Assembly: GCA_966250865.1 (NCBI GenBank)
Contig: CBINIT010000001.1
Location: 1-57,812, forward strand
Length of the DNA: 57,812 nucleotides
Origin: CAYGGE01 sp966250865
GTDB lineage: Bacteria; Patescibacteriota; UBA1384; CAYGGE01
Reading direction: 5' to 3'
Part shown: piece after piece, positions 30,467 through 38,462 of the stretch
How the letters are laid out: every line of letters begins with the position of its first letter
How positions within the stretch are numbered: position 1 is the stretch's first letter
Notes under the pieces: model-generated
What the model saw: the letters and a program-made list of their open reading frames with translations, nothing else
Told to the model about the DNA's origin: nothing
Databases searched by the model: none
Made by a program: the position numbers and the translations under genes

Positions 30467-30478
30467 CGGTCCGGGCCT
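30452..30478 (+). terminator. Perfect GC hairpin spanning a stop codon
   Basis: AGGCCCGGACCGT/ACGGTCCGGGCCT; the TGA of the 30272 gene (30464-30466) is in the loop. TTGCC follows and doubles as the -35 of the next promoter. Confidence 0.78.
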
Positions 30479-30506
30479 TGCCACTTCAGAAGAAATATGG
30501 TATTCT
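30478..30506 (+). promoter_or_regulatory. Promoter of rpmE
   Basis: TTGCCA, 17-bp spacer, TATTCT; it begins within the last base of the upstream terminator stem. The leader of about 140 nt carries palindromic element copy 4. Confidence 0.72.
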
Positions 30507-30542
30507 TACCGAGAAATAGAAGAGACCGTATCATCCACCTGA

Positions 30543-30623
30543 TGTCATTTCGAACATAGTGAGAAATCCCGAACCAAACGAGATCCTCGATCTGGAGCGC
30601 TTCGCTTCCAGTCAAGGATGACA
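30543..30623. mobile_element. Palindromic element, copy 4 (inverted orientation)
   Basis: 81 bp, TGTCATTTCGAACATAGTG to GTCAAGGATGACA; its reverse complement begins TGTCATCCTTGACTGG like copies 1-3. It lies in the 5' leader of rpmE. Confidence 0.82.
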
Positions 30624-30653
30624 AAAAGTGGAACTCGGTCAAGAAAGGAAATC

Positions 30654-30914
30654 ATGAAGGCAAATATTCACCCAGCCTATCACCAGGCTACGGTTACCTG
30701 CGCATGCGGTAACAATTTTACGGTTGGTTCGACCGAAGAGTCAATCAAGGTTGAAATCTGTGGCAACTGCCATCCGTTCTACACCGGTAAGGCAAAGTTT
30801 GTTGACACCGCAGGACGCATGGATAAGTTTGCGGCTCGCTTGGCCAAACAGGCTGAGATGTCTAGCAATACTGCCGAAAAGAAACCTCGTAAATCAAATA
30901 AAAAAGAAGACTAA
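30654..30914 (+). CDS. rpmE: Ribosomal protein bL31 (zinc-binding type)
   Basis: 86 aa from ATG 30654 after AAGGAAA. MKANIHPAYHQATVTCACGNN then VEICGNCHPFYTGKAKFVDTAGRMDKF: the CxC and CxxC motifs make it the zinc-containing form. The Lys-rich tail after residue 65 is longer than usual. First gene of the translation block; rpsB follows after 72 bp. Confidence 0.95.
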   Translation: MKANIHPAYHQATVTCACGNNFTVGSTEESIKVEICGNCHPFYTGKAKFVDTAGRMDKFAARLAKQAEMSSNTAEKKPRKSNKKED

Positions 30915-30986
30915 TTCGTTAATACGGCCGACGGATGCCAGGCGAGCGTAATGCCGCGATAAGAAATTCCGTCCAGAAAGAACACG

Positions 30987-31778
30987 ATGGCAAAAATCCC
31001 AACTCTCCCAACCCTGAAGCAGCTTCTTGCTGCTGGTACCCACTTTGGTCACAAGAAGGAACGTTCTCACCCAAAGTCACGTCAGTACACCTACGTATTG
31101 CGTGAAGGTATCTACATCATTGACCTCCAAAAGACTCAAGATGCGCTTGAAAAAGCATTGCACGTAGTTGCCGACATGGCAGCAAGCGGCAAGACTATTC
31201 TTTTTGTTGGTACCAAACCTCAGGCTGCTGATCTCGTTAAGGCTGCTGCTATTAAGGCTGGCATGCCATATCTCGTCAACCGCTGGCCGGGTGGTCTGTT
31301 GACTAACTTCGAGACGGTACTTCGAAACTTGAAGAATATCGATATCATGGAGGCTCAGCTGGCTGATCCGGAGAGCATGGCCAAGACTAAGAAAGAGAAG
31401 CGCGTTTTGACTGAAAAGATCAACAAGTCTAATGACATGCTGGGTGGTATCCGCGGTCTTAAGGATCTTCCTGACGCCTTGTTTGTTGTTGACACTGTTG
31501 CTGAAGCAACCGCTGTTACCGAAGCGAGCCGTCTTGGACTGCCAATCGTCGGCATCTGCGACACCAATGCCAACCCTGAAACTATTACTTACCCCATTCC
31601 CGCCAATGATGATGCGCGTGGTGCAATCGAACTGATTGTCAATCTCGTTGCTGAGGCAATCACTAGCAATAAATCGGCTGCTCCTGCTGCCGCTCCAGCC
31701 AAGGAAGAGAAGAAGGCCGAAGAAGCCCCTGCTACTGAAGAGGCTAAGCCAAAGCGAACTACCAAGAAAGCCGAGTAA
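30987..31778 (+). CDS. rpsB: Ribosomal protein uS2
   Basis: 263 aa; ATG after AGAAAGAA. LKQLLAAGTHFGHKKERSHPKSRQYTYVLREGIYIIDLQKT is the S2 start, then ILFVGTKPQA, YLVNRWPGGLLTNFET and LPIVGICDTNANPETITYPIPANDDARGAIELIV. The Ala/Lys/Glu-rich tail of about 35 residues is disordered. Classical neighbour of tsf, which starts 18 bp downstream. Confidence 0.97.
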   Translation: MAKIPTLPTLKQLLAAGTHFGHKKERSHPKSRQYTYVLREGIYIIDLQKTQDALEKALHVVADMAASGKTILFVGTKPQAADLVKAAAIKAGMPYLVNRWPGGLLTNFETVLRNLKNIDIMEAQLADPESMAKTKKEKRVLTEKINKSNDMLGGIRGLKDLPDALFVVDTVAEATAVTEASRLGLPIVGICDTNANPETITYPIPANDDARGAIELIVNLVAEAITSNKSAAPAAAPAKEEKKAEEAPATEEAKPKRTTKKAE

Positions 31779-31796
31779 TTTCTCTAAGGAGATAGA

Positions 31797-32255
31797 ATGG
31801 ATATTAAAGCTACTGATGTAAAAGAACTCCGTGAGCGCACCGGTGTTGGTCTCATGGATGCTAAAAAAGCCTTGGTTGAGGCTGAGGGCAACATGGATAA
31901 AGCTATCGAGGCACTTCGTGCCAAAGGTGCTGCTGTTGCCGCGAAGAAGTCTGACCGTATGGCCGGCGAAGGTATGGTTGAATCATACATCCATGCCGGT
32001 CGCATTGGTGTCATGGTTGAAGTAAACTGTGAAACCGACTTCGTTGCCCGTAACCCAGAGTTTCGTGAGTTCGCTCATGAAGTCGCCATGCAGATCGCCT
32101 CAATGGCTCCTGCTTCTGTCGATGACCTCTACGAGCAACCATTCATTAAGAACCCAAGCCAATCAATCCGCGATCTTCGCAACGCTCTCGTTCAGAAGAT
32201 TGGCGAAAACATTCAGATCAAGCGATTTATCCGCTACGAGCTGGGTGGGGAATAA
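31797..32255 (+). CDS. tsf: Elongation factor Ts, short form
   Basis: 152 aa; ATG 6 bases after AAGGAG. UBA-like N-terminal domain (DVKELRERTGVGLMDAKKALVEAEGNMDKAIEALR), then MVESYIHAGRIGVMVEVNCETDFVARN, the EF-Tu contacting core with the TDFVARN motif, and the end EQPFIKNPSQSIRDLRNALVQKIGENIQIKRFIRYELG. The second half-domain and coiled coil of the E. coli protein (283 aa) are absent, as in other minimal EF-Ts proteins. Exchanges GDP on EF-Tu. Confidence 0.96.
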   Translation: MDIKATDVKELRERTGVGLMDAKKALVEAEGNMDKAIEALRAKGAAVAAKKSDRMAGEGMVESYIHAGRIGVMVEVNCETDFVARNPEFREFAHEVAMQIASMAPASVDDLYEQPFIKNPSQSIRDLRNALVQKIGENIQIKRFIRYELGGE

Positions 32256-32259
32256 GCCG

Positions 32260-32724
32260 GTGACTGCCGAATCCGACCATTCATCATCGGCAATTCGAAT
32301 TATGGCCAGTGGAGTATTTGACCTACTCCATCCTGGCCATATTTTTTTTCTGGAACAAGCAAAGCAGCTTGGTACTGAACTGGTTGTGGTGGTCGCGAAC
32401 GATGCTGTTGCTAGACGTTCAAAACCGGACCTTATCTTTTCGGCTGATGACCGTTGCCGGATGGTCGCTGCTTTGGCGGTAGTGGATAGGGCAATAGTTC
32501 CTGTCGAGACCGATCCGACGCGATACTATCGAACGGTTTTGGAGGTCGATCCGGATATTATTGTTCTTGGGTATAACCAAACATTTACCGAACAAAAGTT
32601 GCAGGCCGAGCTCGCCCGTTACGGGTGGCACGGCAAGGTTGTCCGAGTGCAAGAATATCCTGAATCTACCATTTCAAGCAGTCATATTAAAGCAAAAATT
32701 AAGCAACAAGTAGGTGAGGAGTAA
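32260..32724 (+). CDS. Cytidylyltransferase-like nucleotidyltransferase
   Basis: 154 aa from GTG 32260, four bases after the tsf stop; an ATG at 32302 would cut off the first beta strand. Motif IRIMASGVFDLLHPGHIFFLEQAKQLG contains the HxGH of the nucleotidylyltransferase fold, and the second motif ESTISSSHIKAKI resembles ISTT/SSS. Short single-domain members include glycerol-3-phosphate cytidylyltransferase, the RfaE/HldE C-domain and archaeal FAD synthetase. Which alcohol-phosphate it uses cannot be told from here. Inserted between tsf and pyrH. Confidence 0.85.
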   Translation: MTAESDHSSSAIRIMASGVFDLLHPGHIFFLEQAKQLGTELVVVVANDAVARRSKPDLIFSADDRCRMVAALAVVDRAIVPVETDPTRYYRTVLEVDPDIIVLGYNQTFTEQKLQAELARYGWHGKVVRVQEYPESTISSSHIKAKIKQQVGEE

Positions 32725-32725
32725 C

Positions 32726-33433
32726 ATGGCGAAGTATCAACGTGTCGTACTCAAGTTGTCAGGTGAAGCCTTGCTCGGTGAGCGAGAATACGGAATCGAT
32801 CCAAAGATGGCGGTCCGTTTAGGCCAAGAGATCAAATCGGTAGTCGACGGGGGAACCCAGCTCGCAATCGTTGTTGGTGGTGGGAATATCTTCCGTGGCT
32901 ATGCAGCTAGCGTAAATGGGATGGATCGGGCAACCGGTGACTATATGGGTATGATTGCTACGGTCATGAACGCCCTAGCCTTGCAGGATGCCTTTGAGAA
33001 GCAGGGAGTGCAGACTCGTGTCCAAAGCGCGCTCAATATTCCGCAAGTTGCAGAACCGTACATCCGCCGTCGGGCCATCCGTCACCTCGAGAAGGGACGA
33101 GTCGTCATCCTTGCCGCTGGTTCAGGCGACCCGTACTTCACCACCGATACTGCCTCTGTTCTGCGGGCCTGTGAGATCAATGCCGAAGTACTTCTTAAGG
33201 CGACCAAGGTTGATGGCATCTTTGATGCGGATCCGGTGAAGAATCCTGAGGCAAAGAAATACGAGAAGGTTACTTACCAAGAAGTTATCGAAAAGCAGCT
33301 GAACGTTATGGACGCCTCAGCGATTGGCCTGGCGCGCGATAACAGCCTCCCGCTCGTTGTTTTTAGCTTAACTGAACCTGGCAATATCAAACGAGTGATC
33401 GATGGCGAGGCGATTGGTACGACCGTCCATTGA
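32726..33433 (+). CDS. pyrH: UMP kinase
   Basis: 235 aa from ATG 32726 (GAGGAG upstream; an in-frame GTG four codons earlier is less likely). VVLKLSGEALLGE, IVVGGGNIFRGYAA, MDRATGDYMGMIATVMNALAL, VILAAGSGDPYFTTDTASVLRA and KATKVDGIFDADP are the amino-acid-kinase-fold and UMP kinase motifs. It phosphorylates UMP to UDP and is commonly placed between tsf and frr. Confidence 0.97.
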   Translation: MAKYQRVVLKLSGEALLGEREYGIDPKMAVRLGQEIKSVVDGGTQLAIVVGGGNIFRGYAASVNGMDRATGDYMGMIATVMNALALQDAFEKQGVQTRVQSALNIPQVAEPYIRRRAIRHLEKGRVVILAAGSGDPYFTTDTASVLRACEINAEVLLKATKVDGIFDADPVKNPEAKKYEKVTYQEVIEKQLNVMDASAIGLARDNSLPLVVFSLTEPGNIKRVIDGEAIGTTVH

Positions 33434-33450
33434 GATTGGAACTGTATCCC

Positions 33451-33478
33451 TTGATTCGCCGCCAGAAACTCGTACTAT
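33451..33478 (+). promoter_or_regulatory. Candidate promoter of frr
   Basis: TTGATT, 16-bp spacer, TACTAT, in the 63-bp gap between pyrH and frr. Confidence 0.55.
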
Positions 33479-33496
33479 AGAACTGAAAGGAATCGT

Positions 33497-34057
33497 ATGC
33501 CACTACTCGATATTTACAACAAAACCAAACCCAAAATGCAGGAAGCAATCGACCGCTTTAGCGAAAGTTTGAAGACAATTCACACGGGTCGAGCATCAGC
33601 TTTATTGGTTGAAGACATCCAAGTTGAATATTACGGTTCACGGATGCCGCTCAAGCAGGTCGCTAATGTCGGAACGCCCGATGCAACCCTGATCACTATC
33701 ACCCCGTGGGATAAGGGTAACTTGGGTCCGATTGAAACTGCCATTCGTGAGTCGGGTCGCAATCTGAATCCAACCAACGATGGCACCATGATCCGCATTG
33801 CCTTGCCCCCGATGAGCCAAGAGCGTCGTGAGGAGCTCGTCAAGCTTGTTCATAAGATGGCCGAAGAGACGCGTATTGGTCTTCGCAATATCCGAAAAGA
33901 TGCCTGGGAAGAAGTCCAGACCGAGGTAAAAGCCGGAACGCTGACTGAGGATGACAAGTATGACGGCGAGCGTGATCTGAATAAAATGATCGATGAGTTC
34001 AACGACAAGGTAGCGCAACTGGCTACGGCAAAAGAAAAAGATATCCGTACGATCTAA
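33497..34057 (+). CDS. frr: Ribosome recycling factor
   Basis: 186 aa; ATG after GAAAGGAA. The whole three-helix-bundle plus beta domain is present: FSESLKTIHTGRASALLVEDIQVEYYGSRMPLKQVANV, ITPWDKGNLGPIETAIRES, LPPMSQERREELVKLVHKMAEE, GLRNIRKDAWEEV. Works with EF-G to split terminated ribosomes. Followed by a short terminator. Confidence 0.97.
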   Translation: MPLLDIYNKTKPKMQEAIDRFSESLKTIHTGRASALLVEDIQVEYYGSRMPLKQVANVGTPDATLITITPWDKGNLGPIETAIRESGRNLNPTNDGTMIRIALPPMSQERREELVKLVHKMAEETRIGLRNIRKDAWEEVQTEVKAGTLTEDDKYDGERDLNKMIDEFNDKVAQLATAKEKDIRTI

Positions 34058-34068
34058 GACAAACTACG

Positions 34069-34094
34069 AAGCGCCTCTGCAAGGAGGCGCTTTT
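34069..34094 (+). terminator. Rho-independent terminator after frr
   Basis: AAGCGCCT/AGGCGCTT stem with an 8-base loop and a final TTTT. Confidence 0.88.
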
Positions 34095-34168
34095 GGTAGA
34101 TGCAAAACGACCGCCCCGAGTGGGACGATCTTTTTGCTAATCTGACAATCGGATGTGCCATGCTGCCG

Positions 34169-34197
34169 TTGGGCTTGCTCATGGAACATGGTATACT
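34169..34197 (+). promoter_or_regulatory. Promoter of rseP
   Basis: TTGGGC, 17-bp spacer, TATACT, 27 bp before the ATG. Confidence 0.68.
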
Positions 34198-34223
34198 CAA
34201 AACTGTAATCGAAAAGGAGTCGC

Positions 34224-35309
34224 ATGCTTATTACGGCGATTGTATTTATCATTATCCTTGGTCTGTTAGTGTTTGTGCACGAACTCGGTCACTTCCTCAT
34301 GGCAAAACGATCAGGTATTAAAGTTGAAGAGTTTGCCTTTGGCTTTCCACCTCGAATCTTCGCCATCAAGCGAGGAGAGACAGAGTATGCGATTAACCTA
34401 CTACCAATTGGCGGCTATGTCCGCATGCTCGGTGAAGATGAAGATGCCACGAAGGCAGAGAAGTCGAATCCTCGTTCTTTTGCCCATCAGTCACCGTGGG
34501 TCCGGGCCAAGGTGGTGGTGGCCGGTGTGGTCATGAACGTTATCCTCGCCTGGCTCCTGGTTTCACTTGGCTTTATGCTTGGCATGAGTCCATTGGTTAG
34601 CGAAGCCGACAGCATACCTCGCGCGAAAGTAACCCATGAGGTTGCGATTAGTGGTGTTCTTGAAGGCTCGGTGGCATCAGAAATTGGGCTTAAGCCAGGC
34701 GATGCGGTACTCTCAATTAACGACACCCAGATCACCAGCCAAAAACAGCTGATTGAATACACGACCAGCAATCGTGGTAAGGACATTAAACTCGTTGTTG
34801 ACCGTAAGGGCGAGCAAAAGACCTTCTCTGCTGTATTGGGAAGTGGAGAATATCCGCTCGGTGCGGCATTGGTTGACCAGTCAAAAGCAAAATTGCCTAT
34901 TTGGTGGGCGCCAATCTATGCTATTTGGGAGACGCTGAAGGCGGTTGGGCTCATCTTTGTAGCCATCCTCGACTTCTTCCGTCAGCTGTTTGTGAGCCGG
35001 GCAGTTCCGGAAGGAGCGGCTGGTCCAGTTGGTCTTTTCCAGCTCACCCGAACCATCCTCGACTACGGTTTTGCCGCCCTCTTAAGCTTTACGGCGATGA
35101 TTTCGATTAACCTCGCGATTGTGAACATCCTGCCAATCCCGGCGCTCGATGGCGGACGACTCTTGTTCATCATCCTTGAGAAGATTAATAAGGGTAAGAA
35201 GGTGGTCAATGCCCAGATCGAGAATGCAGCTCACACGGTTGGCTTTGTGTTGCTCATCCTCTTGATTATCGCCATTACCTACAGCGACATTCTCAAGCTT
35301 CGGGGCTAA
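34224..35309 (+). CDS. rseP: Site-2 intramembrane metalloprotease RseP (M50)
   Basis: 361 aa; ATG after AAAAGGAG. First helix carries VFVHELGHFLMAKRSGIKVEEF (HExxH at 19-23), followed by FGFPPRIF and NLLPIGGYVRMLGEDED. One PDZ domain (about 145-215, GSVASEIGLKPGDAVLSI), then transmembrane segments with NILPIPALDGGRLLF, which holds the third zinc ligand. It cleaves membrane-spanning regulators and leftover signal peptides. Standard position between frr and proS in CPR genomes. Confidence 0.96.
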   Translation: MLITAIVFIIILGLLVFVHELGHFLMAKRSGIKVEEFAFGFPPRIFAIKRGETEYAINLLPIGGYVRMLGEDEDATKAEKSNPRSFAHQSPWVRAKVVVAGVVMNVILAWLLVSLGFMLGMSPLVSEADSIPRAKVTHEVAISGVLEGSVASEIGLKPGDAVLSINDTQITSQKQLIEYTTSNRGKDIKLVVDRKGEQKTFSAVLGSGEYPLGAALVDQSKAKLPIWWAPIYAIWETLKAVGLIFVAILDFFRQLFVSRAVPEGAAGPVGLFQLTRTILDYGFAALLSFTAMISINLAIVNILPIPALDGGRLLFIILEKINKGKKVVNAQIENAAHTVGFVLLILLIIAITYSDILKLRG

Positions 35310-35313
35310 ACTC

Positions 35314-35343
35314 TTGCCCCTAAACCTGATTATCTGGTAGACT
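35314..35343 (+). promoter_or_regulatory. Promoter of proS giving a leaderless start
   Basis: TTGCCC, 18-bp spacer, TAGACT with TGG before it (extended -10). The ATG at 35350 is 7 bp after the -10 box and no ribosome-binding site precedes it. Confidence 0.65.
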
Positions 35344-35349
35344 CAAGCT

Positions 35350-36594
35350 ATGTTACAATCTAAACTTTTTCCCAAGACCCTTCGCGAAACGCCGGCCGAT
35401 GCCGACAACGTTTCAACCGCATTTTTAGTGCGGGGTGGTTACATCAGAAAGGTAATGGCTGGTTCGTACACCTTTGCTCACCTTGGTTGGCGGGTTATGC
35501 AAAACATCATGAATATCATCCGTGAAGAGATGAATGCTGTTGATGCTCAGGAGACGCTGATGCCTACTCTCACGCCCAAGGAGCTTTGGGAGCGAAGCGG
35601 ACGCTGGAGTAAACTTAAAGGCGATATGTATCAGTTCGTCGATCCCTCGGAACGCGAACTTGGTCTCACCATGACCCATGAAGAGACGGCAGTTGATCTG
35701 CTTGGTTCACAGTCACTTTCTTACGCTGACTTTCCGATAGCTTTCTATCATTTCCAGACCAAGTTTCGCCATGAGCCACGCGCTAAGAGTGGGCTAACTC
35801 GAACCCGTGAGTTTATCATGAAAGACCTCTACTCGGCTCATGCGACTGAGGCTGATATGCAAGCCTACTACGAACGAGTGAAGCAGGCCTACCTCAAAAC
35901 CTTCGAGCGCCTGGGCATTCCTGCGCTAGTGACGTTAGCTTCAGGTGGCATCTTTACCTCAAACTTTTCCCATGAATTCCAAGTGCCTTGTGACATTGGA
36001 GAGGACACGGTTTTTGTTTGTCCTAAAGGCGATTATGCGGTCAATAAGGAAGTTCTCGATCAAACGGGTGAGAAGTGTCCCAACCACGGGTACCAGCTTG
36101 AAACGAAACGGGCTGTCGAAGTGGGCAACATCTTCCCACTTGGTCCGAAGTTCTCCGAAGATATGGGTGTACCGTTCATGGATGCCGATGGAACTCAGAA
36201 GCCATTTTGGCTGGCCTCTTACGGGATAGGTCCGGCCCGAGCCATGAGCGTGATTGTGGAGTCACATCATGACGAGCAAGGAATTATCTGGCCTAGGTCA
36301 GTAGCGCCTTTTGCTATCCACTTACTCGATCTGACAAAGACTGACGAAGAGAAATCACAAGCTAAGGCACTTTATGCACAGCTTCGTAAGGCGGGGATTG
36401 AGGTATTATTTGATGATCGTGATGTCCCCGCAGGCGTAAAGTTTGCCGATGCCGATCTATTGGGGATGCCGCTTCGAGCTGTCATTAGTACCAAGAGCCT
36501 GGCTGCTGGAGGGGTCGAGGTCAAGAATCGCTCGACTGGCGAAGTGTCTATTGTTGCGCTTGATCAGTTGGCTTCTATCGTACAGCAGCCATAA
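35350..36594 (+). CDS. proS: Prolyl-tRNA synthetase without editing domain
   Basis: 414 aa. Class II core: ETLMPTLTPKELWERSGRW, LTMTHEETAVDLL, FRHEPRAKSGLTRTREFIMKDLYSAH (motif 2), SYGIGPARAMSVIVE (motif 3), then the anticodon-binding domain (FAIHLLDLTKTDEEKSQAKALYAQLRKAGIEVLFDDRD). Bacterial ProRS of about 570 aa carries a 180-residue editing insertion between motifs 2 and 3; only a short linker with CPKGDYAVNKEVLDQTGEKCPN remains here, so mischarged Ala-tRNA(Pro) would need trans-editing. No ribosome-binding site; probably leaderless. Confidence 0.96.
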   Translation: MLQSKLFPKTLRETPADADNVSTAFLVRGGYIRKVMAGSYTFAHLGWRVMQNIMNIIREEMNAVDAQETLMPTLTPKELWERSGRWSKLKGDMYQFVDPSERELGLTMTHEETAVDLLGSQSLSYADFPIAFYHFQTKFRHEPRAKSGLTRTREFIMKDLYSAHATEADMQAYYERVKQAYLKTFERLGIPALVTLASGGIFTSNFSHEFQVPCDIGEDTVFVCPKGDYAVNKEVLDQTGEKCPNHGYQLETKRAVEVGNIFPLGPKFSEDMGVPFMDADGTQKPFWLASYGIGPARAMSVIVESHHDEQGIIWPRSVAPFAIHLLDLTKTDEEKSQAKALYAQLRKAGIEVLFDDRDVPAGVKFADADLLGMPLRAVISTKSLAAGGVEVKNRSTGEVSIVALDQLASIVQQP

Positions 36595-36597
36595 CGC

Positions 36598-36627
36598 TTG
36601 ACAGTTATCCTGCTTCCTTGATAGCCT
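36598..36627 (+). promoter_or_regulatory. Promoter of the tandem surface-protein genes
   Basis: TTGACA, 18-bp spacer, TAGCCT, overlapping the proS stop region. Confidence 0.65.
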
Positions 36628-36658
36628 AGAGATAACGAACAATCCTGGAGGGGAGCTA

Positions 36659-38443
36659 GTGACAGCCCAGAAACTTTTTATTGGAGCAGTTGCCGTAACC
36701 GTGATCATGGCAGGTTCCTTTTTTGTTGCCTCAGGAAGTCTGGTACGGGCCCAGACGAGCACGACACCTACACCGAGTGCTTCAGTCAATGCCAGTCCTT
36801 CGGCATCAGTTAGCCCCAGCCCTGCAGGTAGTCCTAGTCCCATTGTAACCATCGCCCCTATTGGCGAAACGATTACCGTGGTGCAACGACAATGGACCAG
36901 AGAACAAAGCGGGACCGGCGCAACAGTCATCAATAACTTGAATAGTTCTAAGAATATTAAACTTTGTGGGGCTGAGAAGGATCTGGGCGATAAGTCGGTG
37001 CTCTTTGCCAACTATCTTGGTCTGAAGCGAGTCAACCGGGCCAAAGAATCGAAGAAGCTTGTCGGTATCCGAAACGAGAAGCTGAGTAACAGCTATGTTA
37101 TTTCCAATGTTTTCTCACTTCCTAACGCTGCCGATGCCCAATGGTCTCGCATTCACATTACCTTCGATCTTGCGCAGCCTGGTACGCTTGAGCTCTACTA
37201 CCGAGTCAGTAATACCGGTGGGACTTCGGCTGCCTCCGACAAAGACTGGATCAAACTTGCCGATCCAGCCAGCATAAGTACTGAACAGTGCGGTACGGCG
37301 AAAGCCCCACAGCGGTTAGCTAGTTTTGACGTCAACCGACCTGGCAAGTACTTCCAGTACATGGTGCGTGTTGTCAGTCCACAGACCGGTAAGCAACAGG
37401 TCATTCGCCAAGTATCGTTCCATGGCCAGCAGGTAGAGCGAACAGAGTCTTATCCCAGTCCTTCGCCGACGCTTATCCCAACGCCTAGCCCTACAAATAT
37501 GGGTAAGATTACTATCTTAACCCGCAAGCTTATCATTGAAAAGCAGGCGACAGACGATGACCGCGGCGGCGCTCCGTTGCCTGATCTTACTACGCCTTCT
37601 CCCAAGATAACTCCCTCGGCCAAGGCTTCTGCGAAGCCAACGAACGACCCGCTTTGCTTTGCCGGCCACGAAACTGACTTTGCGCCGGAAGTTCCCGTCC
37701 GACTTCGCCAAATTGAAGGTGGTGATAAGCTTGTTGAAGATGAGACTACCAACGACCTTGGTCAATGGAAGGGTCTTGGTGGCAAGACCGACGACTTCCT
37801 TATGGGAACCTACCGCATCAACTTTGGTGATTTCGAGAAGGAAGACTACAAACTGGTGGCGCTCTGCGTCTCACCCGACGACCACCTTCACTACGTAAAG
37901 ACCCAGACGACCGTCTCTGGCAGTCAGGCAGTTATCCTCGTTCAACCAAACAAAGAGACAAAGGTCACAGCCCTCTATGCGCCACGAGATAAGCCTTATA
38001 TCTCAATGGATAAGTTTGCGGTCACGGAAAATAACAAGGTCAAACGAGTGGCTTACCCTGGTCAGAGCTTCCGATATGTTATCCGCTATGAAAATACTGG
38101 CGAAGCAGCAGCGCACAATGTGGTGATTCGCGATGTTGTACCAGAACAATTCTACGTTCCAAACGAAGAAAACTATGGGGAAGATGGACCGTTTAGTACC
38201 GAGATCGACAACAAGGGGCGAACAGTAGTGACAAAGAACGTTGGTGTCCTCGAAAAAGGACAAAAGGGTTCGTTGGTTATTCCGGTAGTACTTCGTTCCA
38301 ATGCCTTTGGTTCGCCGGACGATATCGCCTCACAGTTTGGTATCGAGACTAGTAGCGGATCGAAAAAGAGCTCAGAAACAACGACCAAAACTTCGAGTGA
38401 GCCAACTACGAATAAGGAAGATGAACCACTTACACTTGAATAA
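36659..38443 (+). CDS. Modular surface protein, paralogue 1 (one N-terminal module, DUF11-like end)
   Basis: 594 aa; GTG after GGAGGGGAG. Signal/anchor 5-28 (FIGAVAVTVIMAGSFFVASG), Thr/Pro/Ser linker, module A (about 75-255) with SYVISNVFSLP, LELYYRVSN, DWIKLADP, FDVNRPGKYFQYMVRVVSP. A second Pro linker follows, then module B starting GKITILTRKLI and continuing LCFAGHETDFAPEVPVRLRQ to VTALYAPRDKPYISMDKFA. The final DUF11-like domain has PGQSFRYVIRYENTGEAAAHNVVIRDVVPEQF. Ends in a Ser/Thr/Lys tail without a membrane anchor. The next gene repeats the layout. Modules A and B are not families I can name. Surface location inferred from the signal and linkers. Confidence 0.8.
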   Translation: MTAQKLFIGAVAVTVIMAGSFFVASGSLVRAQTSTTPTPSASVNASPSASVSPSPAGSPSPIVTIAPIGETITVVQRQWTREQSGTGATVINNLNSSKNIKLCGAEKDLGDKSVLFANYLGLKRVNRAKESKKLVGIRNEKLSNSYVISNVFSLPNAADAQWSRIHITFDLAQPGTLELYYRVSNTGGTSAASDKDWIKLADPASISTEQCGTAKAPQRLASFDVNRPGKYFQYMVRVVSPQTGKQQVIRQVSFHGQQVERTESYPSPSPTLIPTPSPTNMGKITILTRKLIIEKQATDDDRGGAPLPDLTTPSPKITPSAKASAKPTNDPLCFAGHETDFAPEVPVRLRQIEGGDKLVEDETTNDLGQWKGLGGKTDDFLMGTYRINFGDFEKEDYKLVALCVSPDDHLHYVKTQTTVSGSQAVILVQPNKETKVTALYAPRDKPYISMDKFAVTENNKVKRVAYPGQSFRYVIRYENTGEAAAHNVVIRDVVPEQFYVPNEENYGEDGPFSTEIDNKGRTVVTKNVGVLEKGQKGSLVIPVVLRSNAFGSPDDIASQFGIETSSGSKKSSETTTKTSSEPTTNKEDEPLTLE

Positions 38444-38462
38444 ACGTGTATAAGGCAGGGGA

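Noticed and set aside
594..30478. Integron-like attC sites
   Set aside because: The GC hairpins at the ends of solitary genes suggested gene cassettes, but they are perfect short stems, several with T-rich tails, of unrelated sequence, and there is no integrase. They are better read as terminators.
34100..34321. 73-codon plus-strand frame between frr and rseP
   Set aside because: Ribosome-binding site too distant, it runs through the rseP promoter and into rseP in another frame, and the second half is clearly the rseP shadow.
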